DNA of 64,000 bases. It comes from Bacteroidota bacterium (GTDB lineage Bacteria; Bacteroidota; Bacteroidia; Chitinophagales; BACL12). The notes beneath the pieces are model-generated. The model had not been told where the DNA came from. It worked only from the letters and a program-made list of their open reading frames with translations, and did not search any database. The stretch's first letter is position 1. Each line of letters starts with the position of its first letter. Location of the stretch: contig JADJIS010000003.1 in assembly GCA_016706865.1 (NCBI GenBank), positions 992,001-1,056,000 on the forward strand, given 5' to 3'. Both the position numbers and the translations under genes were made by a program. Positions 54,527 to 63,621 of the stretch are shown here, piece after piece.

Positions 54527-55975
54527 TCACGCAACCGGGGTCTCCTTCAATATCTCCAACAAAAATTTCCAAAATTTCTGTACCGAAGCGATATTCACTT
54601 TCTCATCCGGTGAATGCGGATGTTTAATTGTTGGTCCGAAAGAGATCATATCCAAACCTTCATAACGTTCACCTAAAATACCACATTCCAATCCCGCGTG
54701 AATTGCAAAAACCTTTGGTTTGTCACCAAACATTTTTTCGTATAATTTTTCCATCAGGTCGAGTATTGGCGAGTTGGGATTTGGTGCCCAACCTGGATAT
54801 GCGCCTGTATGTTGCACATCGCACCCCATTAATTTTAAAGGAGCACCAACAGTATACGCCACATTTAATTTTGCGCTGTCAACCGAAGAACGCTGTAAAC
54901 TTTGTGTGATAAATTTTCCGTCTTTTATTTGCACACGAGCAAAACTTGAAGATGTTTCCACCAATCCCGGAATTGCAGAACTCATACAAAAAACACCATT
55001 ACAAACAGACTGAATTGCAGTTGTAATTTTAGTTGTATCGGAAATTGATAATACTTTTTCCGGAGTTGTTATGTGTTCAATATTAATTTTCAAACCTTCA
55101 TCCTGTAATAAAAATTCTTTTTTTATTTCTGCAGCTCTCTTTTCAAATTCTACTAAGTATTTTTCATCATTAACTGCAATTATTGCAACAGATTCTCTGG
55201 GAATTGCATTGCGCAAACTTCCCCCATCAATTTCAGCAATTTGCAATCCGAATTGTTCGCACTGATATAACAATCGGTTCATGATCTTATTTGCGTTTCC
55301 TCTCTCCAAATGTATATCCACACCACTATGTCCGCCTTTTAATCCGCTGATGGAAATTTTATATGCCTTCGCTCCTGCTGCAGGTGCTTCTGGTGTATAA
55401 TTATAACTTGTATTTGTATCAATTCCGCCCGCACAACCAATGGAAAATTCATCATCATCCTCGGTGTCTAAATTCAATAAAATTTTGCCTTCCAATAATC
55501 CTTTATCTAATTTAAATGCACCTGTCATTCCCGTTTCTTCATCAATGGTAAACAATGCCTCAATTGCAGGATGCGGAATATCTTTCGATTGCAATAAACT
55601 CATAATACTCGCAACACCAATTCCATTATCTGCGCCAAGAGTTGTTCCTTTTGCTTTCACCCATTCGCCATCTATCACCGATTCAATTCCCTGTGCTGCA
55701 AAATCAAAATTAGTATCCGCATTTTTTTGATGCACCATATCGAGGTGCGACTGCAATATCACCGTTTTTCTGCCTTCCATTCCCTCGGTCGCGGCTTTGT
55801 AAATGATCACATTTCCAACACTATCCACAACAGTTTTCAATCCCAATCCTTCACCAAATGCTTTCATAAAAGCAATGATCTTTTCCTCATGTTTACTCGG
55901 CCGCGGAACCGCATTAATATCTTCAAAATTGTTCCATATCTGCTTGGGTTCCAGGTTTCTTATTTCGTTGCTCAT
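54527..55975 (-). CDS. pepD: Aminoacyl-histidine dipeptidase PepD
   Basis: A cytoplasmic zinc metallopeptidase of the M20 family that cuts Xaa-His and other dipeptides. Motifs are 'INAVPRPSKHEEKIIAFM', metal ligands in 'ILQSHLDMVHQKN' and 'LGADNGIGVASIM', the catalytic Glu in 'TIDEETGMTGAFKLD', 'GLKGGHSGVDIHLERGNA' and the final 'HPHSPDEKVNIASV'. The start at 55975 (MSNEIRNLEPKQIWNNF) is the family start; the frame is open eight residues further up. It is a stand-alone gene between repeat-rich gaps. Confidence 0.95.
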   Translation of the reverse strand: MSNEIRNLEPKQIWNNFEDINAVPRPSKHEEKIIAFMKAFGEGLGLKTVVDSVGNVIIYKAATEGMEGRKTVILQSHLDMVHQKNADTNFDFAAQGIESVIDGEWVKAKGTTLGADNGIGVASIMSLLQSKDIPHPAIEALFTIDEETGMTGAFKLDKGLLEGKILLNLDTEDDDEFSIGCAGGIDTNTSYNYTPEAPAAGAKAYKISISGLKGGHSGVDIHLERGNANKIMNRLLYQCEQFGLQIAEIDGGSLRNAIPRESVAIIAVNDEKYLVEFEKRAAEIKKEFLLQDEGLKINIEHITTPEKVLSISDTTKITTAIQSVCNGVFCMSSAIPGLVETSSSFARVQIKDGKFITQSLQRSSVDSAKLNVAYTVGAPLKLMGCDVQHTGAYPGWAPNPNSPILDLMEKLYEKMFGDKPKVFAIHAGLECGILGERYEGLDMISFGPTIKHPHSPDEKVNIASVQKFWKFLLEILKETPVA

Positions 55976-55999
55976 AATTTTATTGTTAATTTGAAACAC

Positions 56000-56125
56000 A
56001 AATATAGGGCATTCCCCTCGTTCCTCGGGTCAGGCTTTTCGCTGCAAGTCCTCACAAATAGCTGTCGGGAGGACCCGCCAACTATTTGCTCCGGGCTTTC
56101 CGCTACAATCCTTAATGCTGGCTCC
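56000..56125. other. GC-richer intergenic segment, probable dispersed repeat
   Basis: Upstream of pepD there is a stretch richer in GC than its flanks, with two related halves: CAGGCTTTTCGCTGCAAGTC and GGGCTTTCCGCTACAATCC, separated by AACTATTTG-type words (CAAATAGCTGTCGGGAGG). It has the look of a non-coding dispersed element; no gene is seen. Confidence 0.45.
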
Positions 56126-56250
56126 CTCTTTGCAAAAAAAATTATATTAAATTTAAACTTTCAATTCTTTCAGAAAGATTTGAAAATTGTTTTTTAAATT
56201 TTACAGCCCTTATGCTGCGCTTAAAACTAGTATTAATGAACTTTTTTTAT

Positions 56251-56835
56251 TCACAATGGCAACTTAAATTCAAACAAAATATTTTTTTGTTGTAAACTTT
56301 GTTGTGCACGAGTTATGGTTTCATCCTCAACATCACTCCATTTAATTCTGGAAATATTATCATCAGGATGTTTAATGGTAAGATCGGTGTTTGTTTCTAA
56401 TTGGGTGATATTTTCTTGCGTTTCCGTATTTTCCATTCTTTCTGATTCTTTTAAAACATATACGGCAATAGCTACATTTTCCCAGGTGGAGGCATCAATC
56501 TGTAAATGTTTTATTTCCCCCAATAATTCCACAACCTCCGCATCCATTAATTTACTTAAAATAGTATTTGACTCTGCGGGAATAAATCCAATTTTAAAAT
56601 TATTAAAATACAAGGCAATTGCATCCACATCAAATGCATTGTTGGGTTCCCGTCGCAATTCCACCATATCACCTTCCTTCATTTCATTCAGCAAACCAGG
56701 ACCATCATAATATTTAAATCCCCTAACAAAAGATTTCAATAAATACACCTTTTTATAATGCCGAATTATCCCAACCGGAATGGCCCCTAGGCCTAAAAGT
56801 GAAATAAAGGATTTTATGAAGGATGTGCGGTTCAT
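56251..56835 (-). CDS. HIRAN-domain protein with N-terminal membrane segment
   Basis: The ATG at 56835 (MNRTSFIKSFISLLGLGAIPV) is preferred; the frame extends 24 residues up, into the divergent gene. A hydrophobic N-terminal segment is followed by a HIRAN domain ('LLKSFVRGFKYYDGPGLLNEM', 'GDMVELRREPNNAFDVDAIALYFNNFKIGFIP', read in sections). HIRAN domains bind 3' DNA ends in HLTF-type helicases and also occur in small stand-alone bacterial proteins. The acidic C-terminal 60 residues are variable. The role of a possibly membrane-anchored HIRAN protein is unclear. Confidence 0.8.
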   Translation of the reverse strand: MNRTSFIKSFISLLGLGAIPVGIIRHYKKVYLLKSFVRGFKYYDGPGLLNEMKEGDMVELRREPNNAFDVDAIALYFNNFKIGFIPAESNTILSKLMDAEVVELLGEIKHLQIDASTWENVAIAVYVLKESERMENTETQENITQLETNTDLTIKHPDDNISRIKWSDVEDETITRAQQSLQQKNILFEFKLPL

Positions 56836-56894
56836 GTGGTGAAGGTAACATTTTATCCAAATATTCATTCGATAAAATTTCCTATATTTGATTG

Positions 56895-58052
56895 ATGAAC
56901 TACGCATTTTCTAAGGTCTATTTCAGCATCTTACCATTTTTATGCTTTTTAATTACTTCTTGTTCAAATGCACAAAAAAACGAACCCAAAACAGTTGAAT
57001 TTGTCTCTCAAAAAACCAATCCTTTCAACGATTTAATCCCCACCAACAAAAAAGTATATATGATCGGCGAAGTCCACCTCGACCAGGATGCTCCAACACC
57101 TGAAGGCATCGAATATATTATAAAAACTACGCGTATAGAGGATTCAATACGACAATATCTTGTGGAACAATGTGGAGTAAATCACTTCTTGCTTGAAATC
57201 CCTTCAAGCCATCAATATTTTTATAATATGTATCTTGAAACCGGAGATGAATCATGGATTCACGATCAAACAACACAAAAATATTTATACGACAGGCTTA
57301 GAAACCTACGAAAACTTAAAGAAATAAATCCGGAAATTAAAATTTCCTGCGTTGATATAGATTATCCCAAATATACCAACAAAGTTGCGTTTGCCCTGAT
57401 TACACTTACATTTTATGACCATTATTCTAAATTATATTACCCACCCTATTATACCGTAGAGGCAATACCTGTTTCAGCAGATCTGAATATTGCAATTTCA
57501 ATACTTAAAACGGATACCATTAAGATTACAAACATAACCAGACCATTTTTTAAATCACTTATTGTTTTAGTTGTTGGAGGAAATGATGCAGCACCTCAGC
57601 TGTATTCAACTTTCGTAAATACTTTAAAGGATAAAAAACTATTGGAAGCATTGCGAGTATATTATGGAAAAGATTATGACCCTATTGTAAATATGATGAC
57701 AAACTATATTTATGGTTATAACAAAGATTTTTTAAGTCAGGAAATGCTAGACGATCGGGAACATGTTTTGTTTGAGGCGATCAATACTACCATAAAAAAA
57801 TATCCAAAAGACATCTTTTGTTATCAGGGTGGCGATATTCACACCAGTGCTTCTCCTGAAAAAAACATGGTTCGCCAGCGACTAATATCAGGTTCAGGAA
57901 TAGAACCATTTTGTATGCATTTATATCCTAAAAACTTTGCAACTATTATTGAAAAGTTATATAAACTTCCTGCGCCTTTGAGTTATGATTTTGAAGGGGA
58001 GTATAGTATCAAAAAGATGGATGGTGGGGATTTGGGAGTGAAGGTGAAGTGA
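56895..58052 (+). CDS. Lipoprotein with erythromycin-esterase-like features
   Basis: The signal MNYAFSKVYFSILPFLCFLITSC ends in a lipobox, so it is likely anchored to a membrane. The mature protein begins with 'LIPTNKKVYMIGEVHLDQDAPTPEG', in which 'IGExH' resembles the start of the erythromycin-esterase/ChaN-TraB-like fold. 'NHFLLEIPSSHQYFYNMYLETGD' and 'YQGGDIHTSASPEKN' also fit as active-site regions. The fold assignment is tentative. An exact TATATTTG promoter-like box lies just 5 bases before the ATG, so the leader may be absent. It is divergent from the HIRAN gene. Confidence 0.65.
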   Translation: MNYAFSKVYFSILPFLCFLITSCSNAQKNEPKTVEFVSQKTNPFNDLIPTNKKVYMIGEVHLDQDAPTPEGIEYIIKTTRIEDSIRQYLVEQCGVNHFLLEIPSSHQYFYNMYLETGDESWIHDQTTQKYLYDRLRNLRKLKEINPEIKISCVDIDYPKYTNKVAFALITLTFYDHYSKLYYPPYYTVEAIPVSADLNIAISILKTDTIKITNITRPFFKSLIVLVVGGNDAAPQLYSTFVNTLKDKKLLEALRVYYGKDYDPIVNMMTNYIYGYNKDFLSQEMLDDREHVLFEAINTTIKKYPKDIFCYQGGDIHTSASPEKNMVRQRLISGSGIEPFCMHLYPKNFATIIEKLYKLPAPLSYDFEGEYSIKKMDGGDLGVKVK

Positions 58053-58087
58053 AGGCAATTTTAAATAATTTAAAAACCATTGAATCA

Positions 58088-59014
58088 TCAAACCCACTTA
58101 AAATTCTCCTCCTTTAATTTCCTTTCACCATTCCAACTGTAAGCACATAAAATACCCTCCTTTGCAACACTGTAATCCAAACAACAAACATTATCAGCCA
58201 TTAACAAAGGTATGTTTCCTTTTAACCAATAGTGACCAAAAAATACGGGAGGGTCAATAGAAGGATATGGTTCATTTTTTACTTTTATCTCAAAATTTTT
58301 CCCCATTCCTGGAAATTCGAAAATAAAATCCCTGGCTTTTAATCCTGTGGGAGACATCCACCATTTAATTCTTCCTCGTTTCCTTAAATTTCCGTCTTTA
58401 TCATTAAATTTTTCACCTTTCAAATTAACTTCTTTACCCTTAAGTGATTCCTCTACTATCTTAAATTCAACATTTTTCTTTTTAGAACTTTTTAAAAGAA
58501 AATTTTTATCTTCTATGTTTTTTAAACTAAATCCCTTAAGTTGCTTAATGTGTTTATTATCCCAACAGGCATGCACAACTCTGAAATTTGAATTTTCAAA
58601 ATATAATGGTAGTGTTTTGAACCAATTCAAATACATTTCCCACTCCTTTTTATATCCTGCAAATTCATTTAATGTTTGTTTATGTTGGAGTTTGTTTTTT
58701 TCAGAATGTGCCCTTAAAGGTTTACCATCCTTGTCCATAGTGTCAAAACAAATAGCATTATACTCATGATTGCCCATTACTGTAAATGCCTCTCCGGCAT
58801 CACACATCCCTTTTACAATTTCTAGGGTTTCCCTAATTTTAGGCCCACGATCAATGAAATCACCCACAAAAAATGCTTTTCGTTCTGCGTGTTTGTAAAC
58901 TCCATTTTCATTATTATAATTTAATCCGCTAAGTAATTTTCGGAGAGCATCAGCATGACCATGTATATCTCCGATAAAATCGATTTTGTGATGTGTATTG
59001 TTTATATCTAGCAT
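58088..59014 (-). CDS. ApaH/PrpE-like serine-threonine-type metallophosphatase
   Basis: A cytoplasmic phosphatase of the calcineurin-like superfamily, with the PPP-type motifs 'DFIGDIHGHADALRKLL', 'FVGDFIDRGPKIRETLEIV' and 'VMGNHEYNAI', as in PrpE/ApaH and PPP phosphatases. 'FRVVHACWDNK' carries the next His, and 'VFFGHYWLKG' the last. It may hydrolyse diadenosine tetraphosphate or a phosphoprotein. It is divergent from the WYL regulator across a 129-bp gap that contains a candidate operator. Confidence 0.85.
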   Translation of the reverse strand: MLDINNTHHKIDFIGDIHGHADALRKLLSGLNYNNENGVYKHAERKAFFVGDFIDRGPKIRETLEIVKGMCDAGEAFTVMGNHEYNAICFDTMDKDGKPLRAHSEKNKLQHKQTLNEFAGYKKEWEMYLNWFKTLPLYFENSNFRVVHACWDNKHIKQLKGFSLKNIEDKNFLLKSSKKKNVEFKIVEESLKGKEVNLKGEKFNDKDGNLRKRGRIKWWMSPTGLKARDFIFEFPGMGKNFEIKVKNEPYPSIDPPVFFGHYWLKGNIPLLMADNVCCLDYSVAKEGILCAYSWNGERKLKEENFKWV

Positions 59015-59072
59015 TTTGTGTGTTTATGATGTTTAACTAATATAATAAAGATACAAAATAAAATTGATAAAA

Positions 59073-59102
59073 TTTGTGCAATTGCATTTATTTTTATCTT
59101 TA
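59073..59102 (+). promoter_or_regulatory. Candidate promoter and operator of the WYL-led cluster
   Basis: TTTG (59073-59076), an 18-base spacer, then TATCTTTA (59095-59102), one mismatch from TAnnTTTG. A perfect 10-bp palindrome TGCAATTGCA (59077-59086) lies in the spacer, directly after the -33 element, where a bound repressor would block transcription. It is 42 bases before the WYL regulator start. Confidence 0.5.
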
Positions 59103-59143
59103 TAAATTAAAAGCAATCCTTTTCATTAAAGCTACCTACTACC

Positions 59144-60046
59144 ATGCCTTCCTACCCTTTTCCAAGACTAATCGCAATCGCAAAATTCCTAAAACGCAAT
59201 AAATATGCATCACTGAAAAGCATAAACCAGCATTTGGAAGATCTGGAATATGAACAATCGCAACGCAGCCTGGAAAGAGATTTTAAAAGGTTAAGAGAAA
59301 ACCTTCAAATAAAGATTGAATATGATCGTGCCTGTGATGGTTATTATATTGCTGAAGATTCCATTAGTGATCTCGACCATGTTTTTAAAATTGCAGAATA
59401 TCTGCATTCCGGTGAATTATTGCAAACAATTTTGAGTGAAGGATTGAAAAAAATTAATATCATCGATATGGATAGCAACGGCGAATTGCTTGGTGCCGAT
59501 TGGCTTGATTTACTTTTAAAATCAATTACGAACAAACAGAGTATTGTCATTACTTACCAATCTTTCAACCATGAGGACCCATTTTCACACGATGTTTCCC
59601 CTTGGTTGCTCAAGTTTTATCAGGGACGTTGGTATGTTGTAGGAAATACACATAACGGGTTGCGCATTTTCGGAGTTGATAGGATTCTTGATATCCATTC
59701 ATCCAATTCTAAATATGTAAAGTATAAAGCAAATCCCAGAGAAATTTTTAAGAATCAAGTCGGTATTTATTATACCACAGAACAGCCCGTGGAAGTTCGT
59801 TTTTTAGCAACCCCAGTACATGCAAAATACCTGAACACCCTCAAAATGCATCACAGTCAGAAATATATCGGCAAACAAAAAGAATGGGAATTATATTCTT
59901 TATTTGTTACAATTAATTTTGAATTAACACAACAATTTCTACTTGCGGGACAAAGAGTAAAAGTGCTCTCACCACCCGATTTGGTTAACCGTTTAAAGGG
60001 TGAAATTAAAAATATGTACAAACTTTATTTTGACTCCGACAGGTAG
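59144..60046 (+). CDS. WYL-domain transcriptional regulator
   Basis: The 300-residue protein has an N-terminal winged-helix region (about 1-70: 'RLIAIAKFLKRNKYASLKSINQHL', 'QRSLERDFKRLRENL') and a WYL domain (about 125-190). The WYL domain reads 'QSIVITYQSF', then 'SPWLLKFYQGRWYVVGNTHNGLRIFGVDRI' in parts, with 'RWYVVG' in place of the canonical WYL triad and the ligand-binding Arg in 'RIFGVDR'. A WCX-like C-terminal domain follows. Such proteins sense nucleic acid or nucleotide ligands and commonly repress phage-defence operons (BrxR/CapW type). It leads the plus-strand run to the window end, 42 bases ahead of the next gene. Confidence 0.9.
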   Translation: MPSYPFPRLIAIAKFLKRNKYASLKSINQHLEDLEYEQSQRSLERDFKRLRENLQIKIEYDRACDGYYIAEDSISDLDHVFKIAEYLHSGELLQTILSEGLKKINIIDMDSNGELLGADWLDLLLKSITNKQSIVITYQSFNHEDPFSHDVSPWLLKFYQGRWYVVGNTHNGLRIFGVDRILDIHSSNSKYVKYKANPREIFKNQVGIYYTTEQPVEVRFLATPVHAKYLNTLKMHHSQKYIGKQKEWELYSLFVTINFELTQQFLLAGQRVKVLSPPDLVNRLKGEIKNMYKLYFDSDR

Positions 60047-60088
60047 TGGCGGTTTTCTGCATTTCCTTTGCTTCAAATCGGAATCAAT

Positions 60089-62074
60089 ATGAAGCAAGAT
60101 ATTATCCTTCGGGAAAAAAGAAAAAAGTTAAATCAGGCCAAAACTACCTTATGCTGTGAGTTTATCGGGCTTGATTCCATCATTATTGAAGTTATTAATG
60201 CTATCACTCCATGGTACCTAATGCCGGATTGGCACAAACGACCGTTTATTGTAAATTTATGGGGCATGACCGGAACGGGAAAAACTTCATTGGTGACCCG
60301 ACTTTCTGAGTTAATAGAGTTCGATGACCGCACCTTTCAGGTTGATTTAAGTGCAGGATATTTTCGCGATGTGTTTCAGGAGATTAGAAATCATAGAAAT
60401 GGAAAACAGATGATACTGGTTTTAGATGAATTCCAATTGTTTCGAACTATTGATGAGGACAATAAGGAAACGAAACACAACCGAAAACAAATTTGGGATC
60501 TTATAGACAGCGGAAAGTACCAAGATGTCGATTTTCCTTTTCGTATTCAGGAATTACGTTCTGTGATATCAAAAATGCGGTATATGCTAGAACGTGGTGT
60601 TCGTGTAAAAAATGGAGTTGTGTTGTCTCATTTTGAATTATATAAAGAATTATTCGACGATGTAAAAACCAATGACGCTGCACAACTATTGTGGTTCTTT
60701 CCTAAAGCAGCATGGCCCCTGCTGACCGATTTGGTGTCTGATTATTTTATTCCACAACGTTGGATTGATTATGCAACATCTCATTCAACCTTGGAACAAA
60801 TTCAGGAATTAGAACGCGTATTAAAAATTGCCTTAAAACCGCAGGAAGTGAATTGCACCCAAGCATTGATATTTGTAATAGGAAATTTAGACGAAGCGTA
60901 TGGGGTTTCTAATAATATGCGACGCGATATTCATGCAGATGCATTTCATGAAGAAACTAAACGAATTGGAATACAACAAATTAAAAACGCTTTACTTGCT
61001 CGTTTCCGTCCTGAACAAATTGCACGTCTAGGCAATTTACATATTTTGTATCCTGCCTTGTCTTCATCAAATTTCATTTTAATAATAAAAGAGGAATTAA
61101 AAAAAATAAGAATGGAATTAGGGATTAAAACTAGCGTCGATTTAACTTTTGATAAAAGTGTTGTCGATTTTTTATATGCAGAAGGTGTTTATCCTGCACA
61201 GGGCATTAGACCATTACTTTCCACTATTAAAAGTGTGTTGTGGCCAGCAATTTCAAACTTCGCATATTATGTCAAAGGTAAAAAAGAAAGAAATTGGGTT
61301 TTAGTATGGGATAATACAAACTTTTCATGGATGTTTACTGCAGGGAAATATAAATTTACACATGCCTATAAACCTGAATCCGAACGCTACATAAATGATC
61401 CAATATTGGATGGAGATAAGAAATTAATAGCAGTGCATGAGGCAGGACATGTATTAGGCATGATAACCCTATTAGGAGAAATACCTGACTATATTTACAA
61501 TAATACGCACAATGGTATTTTATCCGGAGAAGTGCATTTCCGAATTGGGAAGCAATTACAAACTGCAGACACCCTTATTAATCATGTAGCAATAATGCTC
61601 GGAGGTTGGGTTGCAGAGGGATTTGTTTTTGGTTCCGATAATAGAACAACCGGAAGTGAAAATGATCTGCGAATGGCAACCGGAATATTATTGAATGCAC
61701 TTAAAACAGCAGGTGTGGATGAACATCCATATTTCTGGCGCGGTAATGCAGAGCCCGGTGATTCGAACCGTCTTCATGATCGAGAAGGTGCACTTGATGC
61801 CCGTGCAAAAAAATTGTTGGATACAGCACAAGCTCGTATGGAGCATAGCCTCAACCAACATCTTGCTCTTTTTCGTAATTTGGTAAGTGCAATTCATAAA
61901 GAAAAATATCTGAACAAAAATGCTATCGAAAAAATATTAATGGAAACAAATTTCCAACCATTAATTTCACAAGCAATTCAATTATCAAATACACGAGATG
62001 CAGCATTTAATAAATTAATGGAAGGATATTTAACAGAAATTGTTGAACCGCAGAATATAGAAAAAGCAGCTTAA
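60089..62074 (+). CDS. Soluble Clp/Hsp100-type AAA+ unfoldase fused to an FtsH-type (M41) zinc protease
   Basis: The ATG at 60089 (MKQDIILREKRKK) is chosen over 60068; it gives 661 residues. The AAA+ part has Walker A 'LWGMTGTGKTS' (Lys65, Thr66) and Walker B 'MILVLDEFQ' (Asp113, Glu114), with a sensor-1-like 'FVIGNLDEAYG'. A ClpB-type C-terminal part follows: 'ARFRPEQIARLGNLHILYP' and sensor-2 'YPAQGIRPLLSTI'. The protease part has zinc motif 'VHEAGHVLG' (residues 450-454) and third ligand Asp526 in 'RTTGSENDLRMAT', as in FtsH. No transmembrane segment is seen. FtsH itself pairs M41 with a different AAA clade and a membrane anchor. It lies between the WYL regulator and the DUF2779 nuclease; its target proteins are unknown. 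Confidence 0.88.
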   Translation: MKQDIILREKRKKLNQAKTTLCCEFIGLDSIIIEVINAITPWYLMPDWHKRPFIVNLWGMTGTGKTSLVTRLSELIEFDDRTFQVDLSAGYFRDVFQEIRNHRNGKQMILVLDEFQLFRTIDEDNKETKHNRKQIWDLIDSGKYQDVDFPFRIQELRSVISKMRYMLERGVRVKNGVVLSHFELYKELFDDVKTNDAAQLLWFFPKAAWPLLTDLVSDYFIPQRWIDYATSHSTLEQIQELERVLKIALKPQEVNCTQALIFVIGNLDEAYGVSNNMRRDIHADAFHEETKRIGIQQIKNALLARFRPEQIARLGNLHILYPALSSSNFILIIKEELKKIRMELGIKTSVDLTFDKSVVDFLYAEGVYPAQGIRPLLSTIKSVLWPAISNFAYYVKGKKERNWVLVWDNTNFSWMFTAGKYKFTHAYKPESERYINDPILDGDKKLIAVHEAGHVLGMITLLGEIPDYIYNNTHNGILSGEVHFRIGKQLQTADTLINHVAIMLGGWVAEGFVFGSDNRTTGSENDLRMATGILLNALKTAGVDEHPYFWRGNAEPGDSNRLHDREGALDARAKKLLDTAQARMEHSLNQHLALFRNLVSAIHKEKYLNKNAIEKILMETNFQPLISQAIQLSNTRDAAFNKLMEGYLTEIVEPQNIEKAA

Positions 62075-62093
62075 ATAAATTAATGTTTACCCA

Positions 62094-63578
62094 ATGGAAA
62101 ATAAAAGAAAAATGATAACAAAATCCGGTTATATGAAAGGTCTGCAATGTGAGTTGGCTTTTTATAATTGGTGGAATAAAATTGAAGAATCTATTTCCGA
62201 AAGTGCTGAAGGCCGCATGAACGATGGAACTGAGGTAGGAAAACTGGCTCAAAAATTAGCACCGGGCGGTGTTGATCTAGATACTTTAGACTTACCAATT
62301 TGGACATTAGCTGAGAAAACAAAGGTTTTATTAGAGTCGGCACTCCCAATATATGAAGCCACATTTATTACAGATATCCAACCAAAATTATTATGCAAGG
62401 TTGATATATTAGTACCTGATAAAAGAGGATGGCAAATTTGGGAGGTAAAAGCTACTAACAGTGTTAAACCCGAACATATTCAAGACCTCGCATTTCAAAC
62501 TTTCGTTTTAGAGCGTTGTGGAATAAAGATTACCAAAATTGCTTTGGTGCATTTGAACAAAGAATATATCAGAATAGGACCTTTAAATATCCAGAAATTA
62601 TTTGTTGTAGAGGATGTCATTGAAGAAGTGCGTGCTGTAATGGTAAGTATCGAAGAAAAATTAAATCAAATGTATACCAATGGTATGCTATCACAAGCAC
62701 CTCATAAAAATATTGGCGCTCATTGCAATGCACCATATGCCTGTGGATATCAAGATATTTGTTGGAAAACCTTCCCGGAAAAGGATAATATTTACACTAT
62801 CCCTCGACTTGGTAAAAAAGGCGATTATTATTTCGATTCAGGAATATATCATTTAGAAGATCTTGATCCAAATATTTTAACTGAAAAACAAAGATCAGTG
62901 TGGGATGCCCATATTAATAAAACAATTATTAATAATAAAGAGGAAATAATTTCATTTCTAAATGATAGTAACTATCCTCAATATTTTCTAGATTTTGAAA
63001 CTATTAATCCGGCTATTCCAATTTGGGACAATACAAAACCTTATCAGCAAATTCCGTTTCAGTATAGTTTACATATTATTCGCAAACCCAATGCTGAACC
63101 CGAACATCTCGAATTCCTGGATGACGCATCAGGTGCAGATCCCAGACCTTCTTTAAGTTACAAACTCATTCAAGACCTAGGAAATTCCGGGACAATTTGG
63201 ACGTTCAACCAATCCTTTGAATCTGGTCGCATTAATGAACTCTCCATTTTATTTCCCGAATATAAAAAAGAATTGGGAAATATTTTAAATAGAATAAATG
63301 ATCTTATTACACCATTTCGTAATCTTTGGTATTATGATCCGGCAATGCAAGGAAGCAGTTCAATAAAAAAAGTATTGCCAGTTTTAGTTCCCGAATTGAA
63401 CTATGAAAATTTAGAAATTGGTGATGGTGCAACTGCTATGGATATGTTTTTGCGATTAGTAAAAGGTGATTCTGAACTCATATTAAAAAAAGAGGAAATT
63501 ATGTTTAACTTGCGAGAGTATTGTAAGTTGGATACTTGGGCGATGGTGAAGATTAGGGAGAATTTATTAAATAATTAA
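62094..63578 (+). CDS. DUF2779 protein: Cas4-like Fe-S PD-(D/E)XK nuclease joined to a DEDD exonuclease domain
   Basis: The N-terminal part looks like a Cas4/RecB-type nuclease: Cys19 in 'YMKGLQCELAFYNWW', then Asp104 and Glu117-x-Lys119 in 'CKVDILVPDKRGWQIWEVKA', then 'CNAPYACGYQDIC' (Cys211, 217, 223), together able to hold a 4Fe-4S cluster. The C-terminal DUF2779 domain carries DEDD exonuclease motifs: 'YFLDFETIN' (Asp300, Glu302), 'TIWTFNQSFESGRINEL', and 'REYCKLDTWAMV' near the end. Two nuclease domains in one chain suggest processing of DNA or RNA. It is 19 bases downstream of the AAA-protease gene and 43 bases ahead of the HNH gene. Confidence 0.87.
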   Translation: MENKRKMITKSGYMKGLQCELAFYNWWNKIEESISESAEGRMNDGTEVGKLAQKLAPGGVDLDTLDLPIWTLAEKTKVLLESALPIYEATFITDIQPKLLCKVDILVPDKRGWQIWEVKATNSVKPEHIQDLAFQTFVLERCGIKITKIALVHLNKEYIRIGPLNIQKLFVVEDVIEEVRAVMVSIEEKLNQMYTNGMLSQAPHKNIGAHCNAPYACGYQDICWKTFPEKDNIYTIPRLGKKGDYYFDSGIYHLEDLDPNILTEKQRSVWDAHINKTIINNKEEIISFLNDSNYPQYFLDFETINPAIPIWDNTKPYQQIPFQYSLHIIRKPNAEPEHLEFLDDASGADPRPSLSYKLIQDLGNSGTIWTFNQSFESGRINELSILFPEYKKELGNILNRINDLITPFRNLWYYDPAMQGSSSIKKVLPVLVPELNYENLEIGDGATAMDMFLRLVKGDSELILKKEEIMFNLREYCKLDTWAMVKIRENLLNN

Positions 63579-63621
63579 AAATAATTAAATTATTTTATTA
63601 ACAATAAATAAATCTAAAACT

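Noticed and set aside
55727..56197. A 156-codon plus-strand frame overlapping pepD and its upstream gap
   Set aside because: Most of it is antisense to the well-supported pepD gene, and the rest is a probable non-coding repeat.
61750..61775. tRNA-like GATTCGAACC sequence
   Set aside because: It lies inside the AAA-protease coding region, and no cloverleaf can be drawn around it.
62094..63578. DUF2779 protein as a CRISPR Cas4
   Set aside because: The Fe-S/PD-(D/E)XK part is Cas4-like, but there is no array or cas1/cas2 in the window, and the C-terminal exonuclease domain is not part of Cas4.
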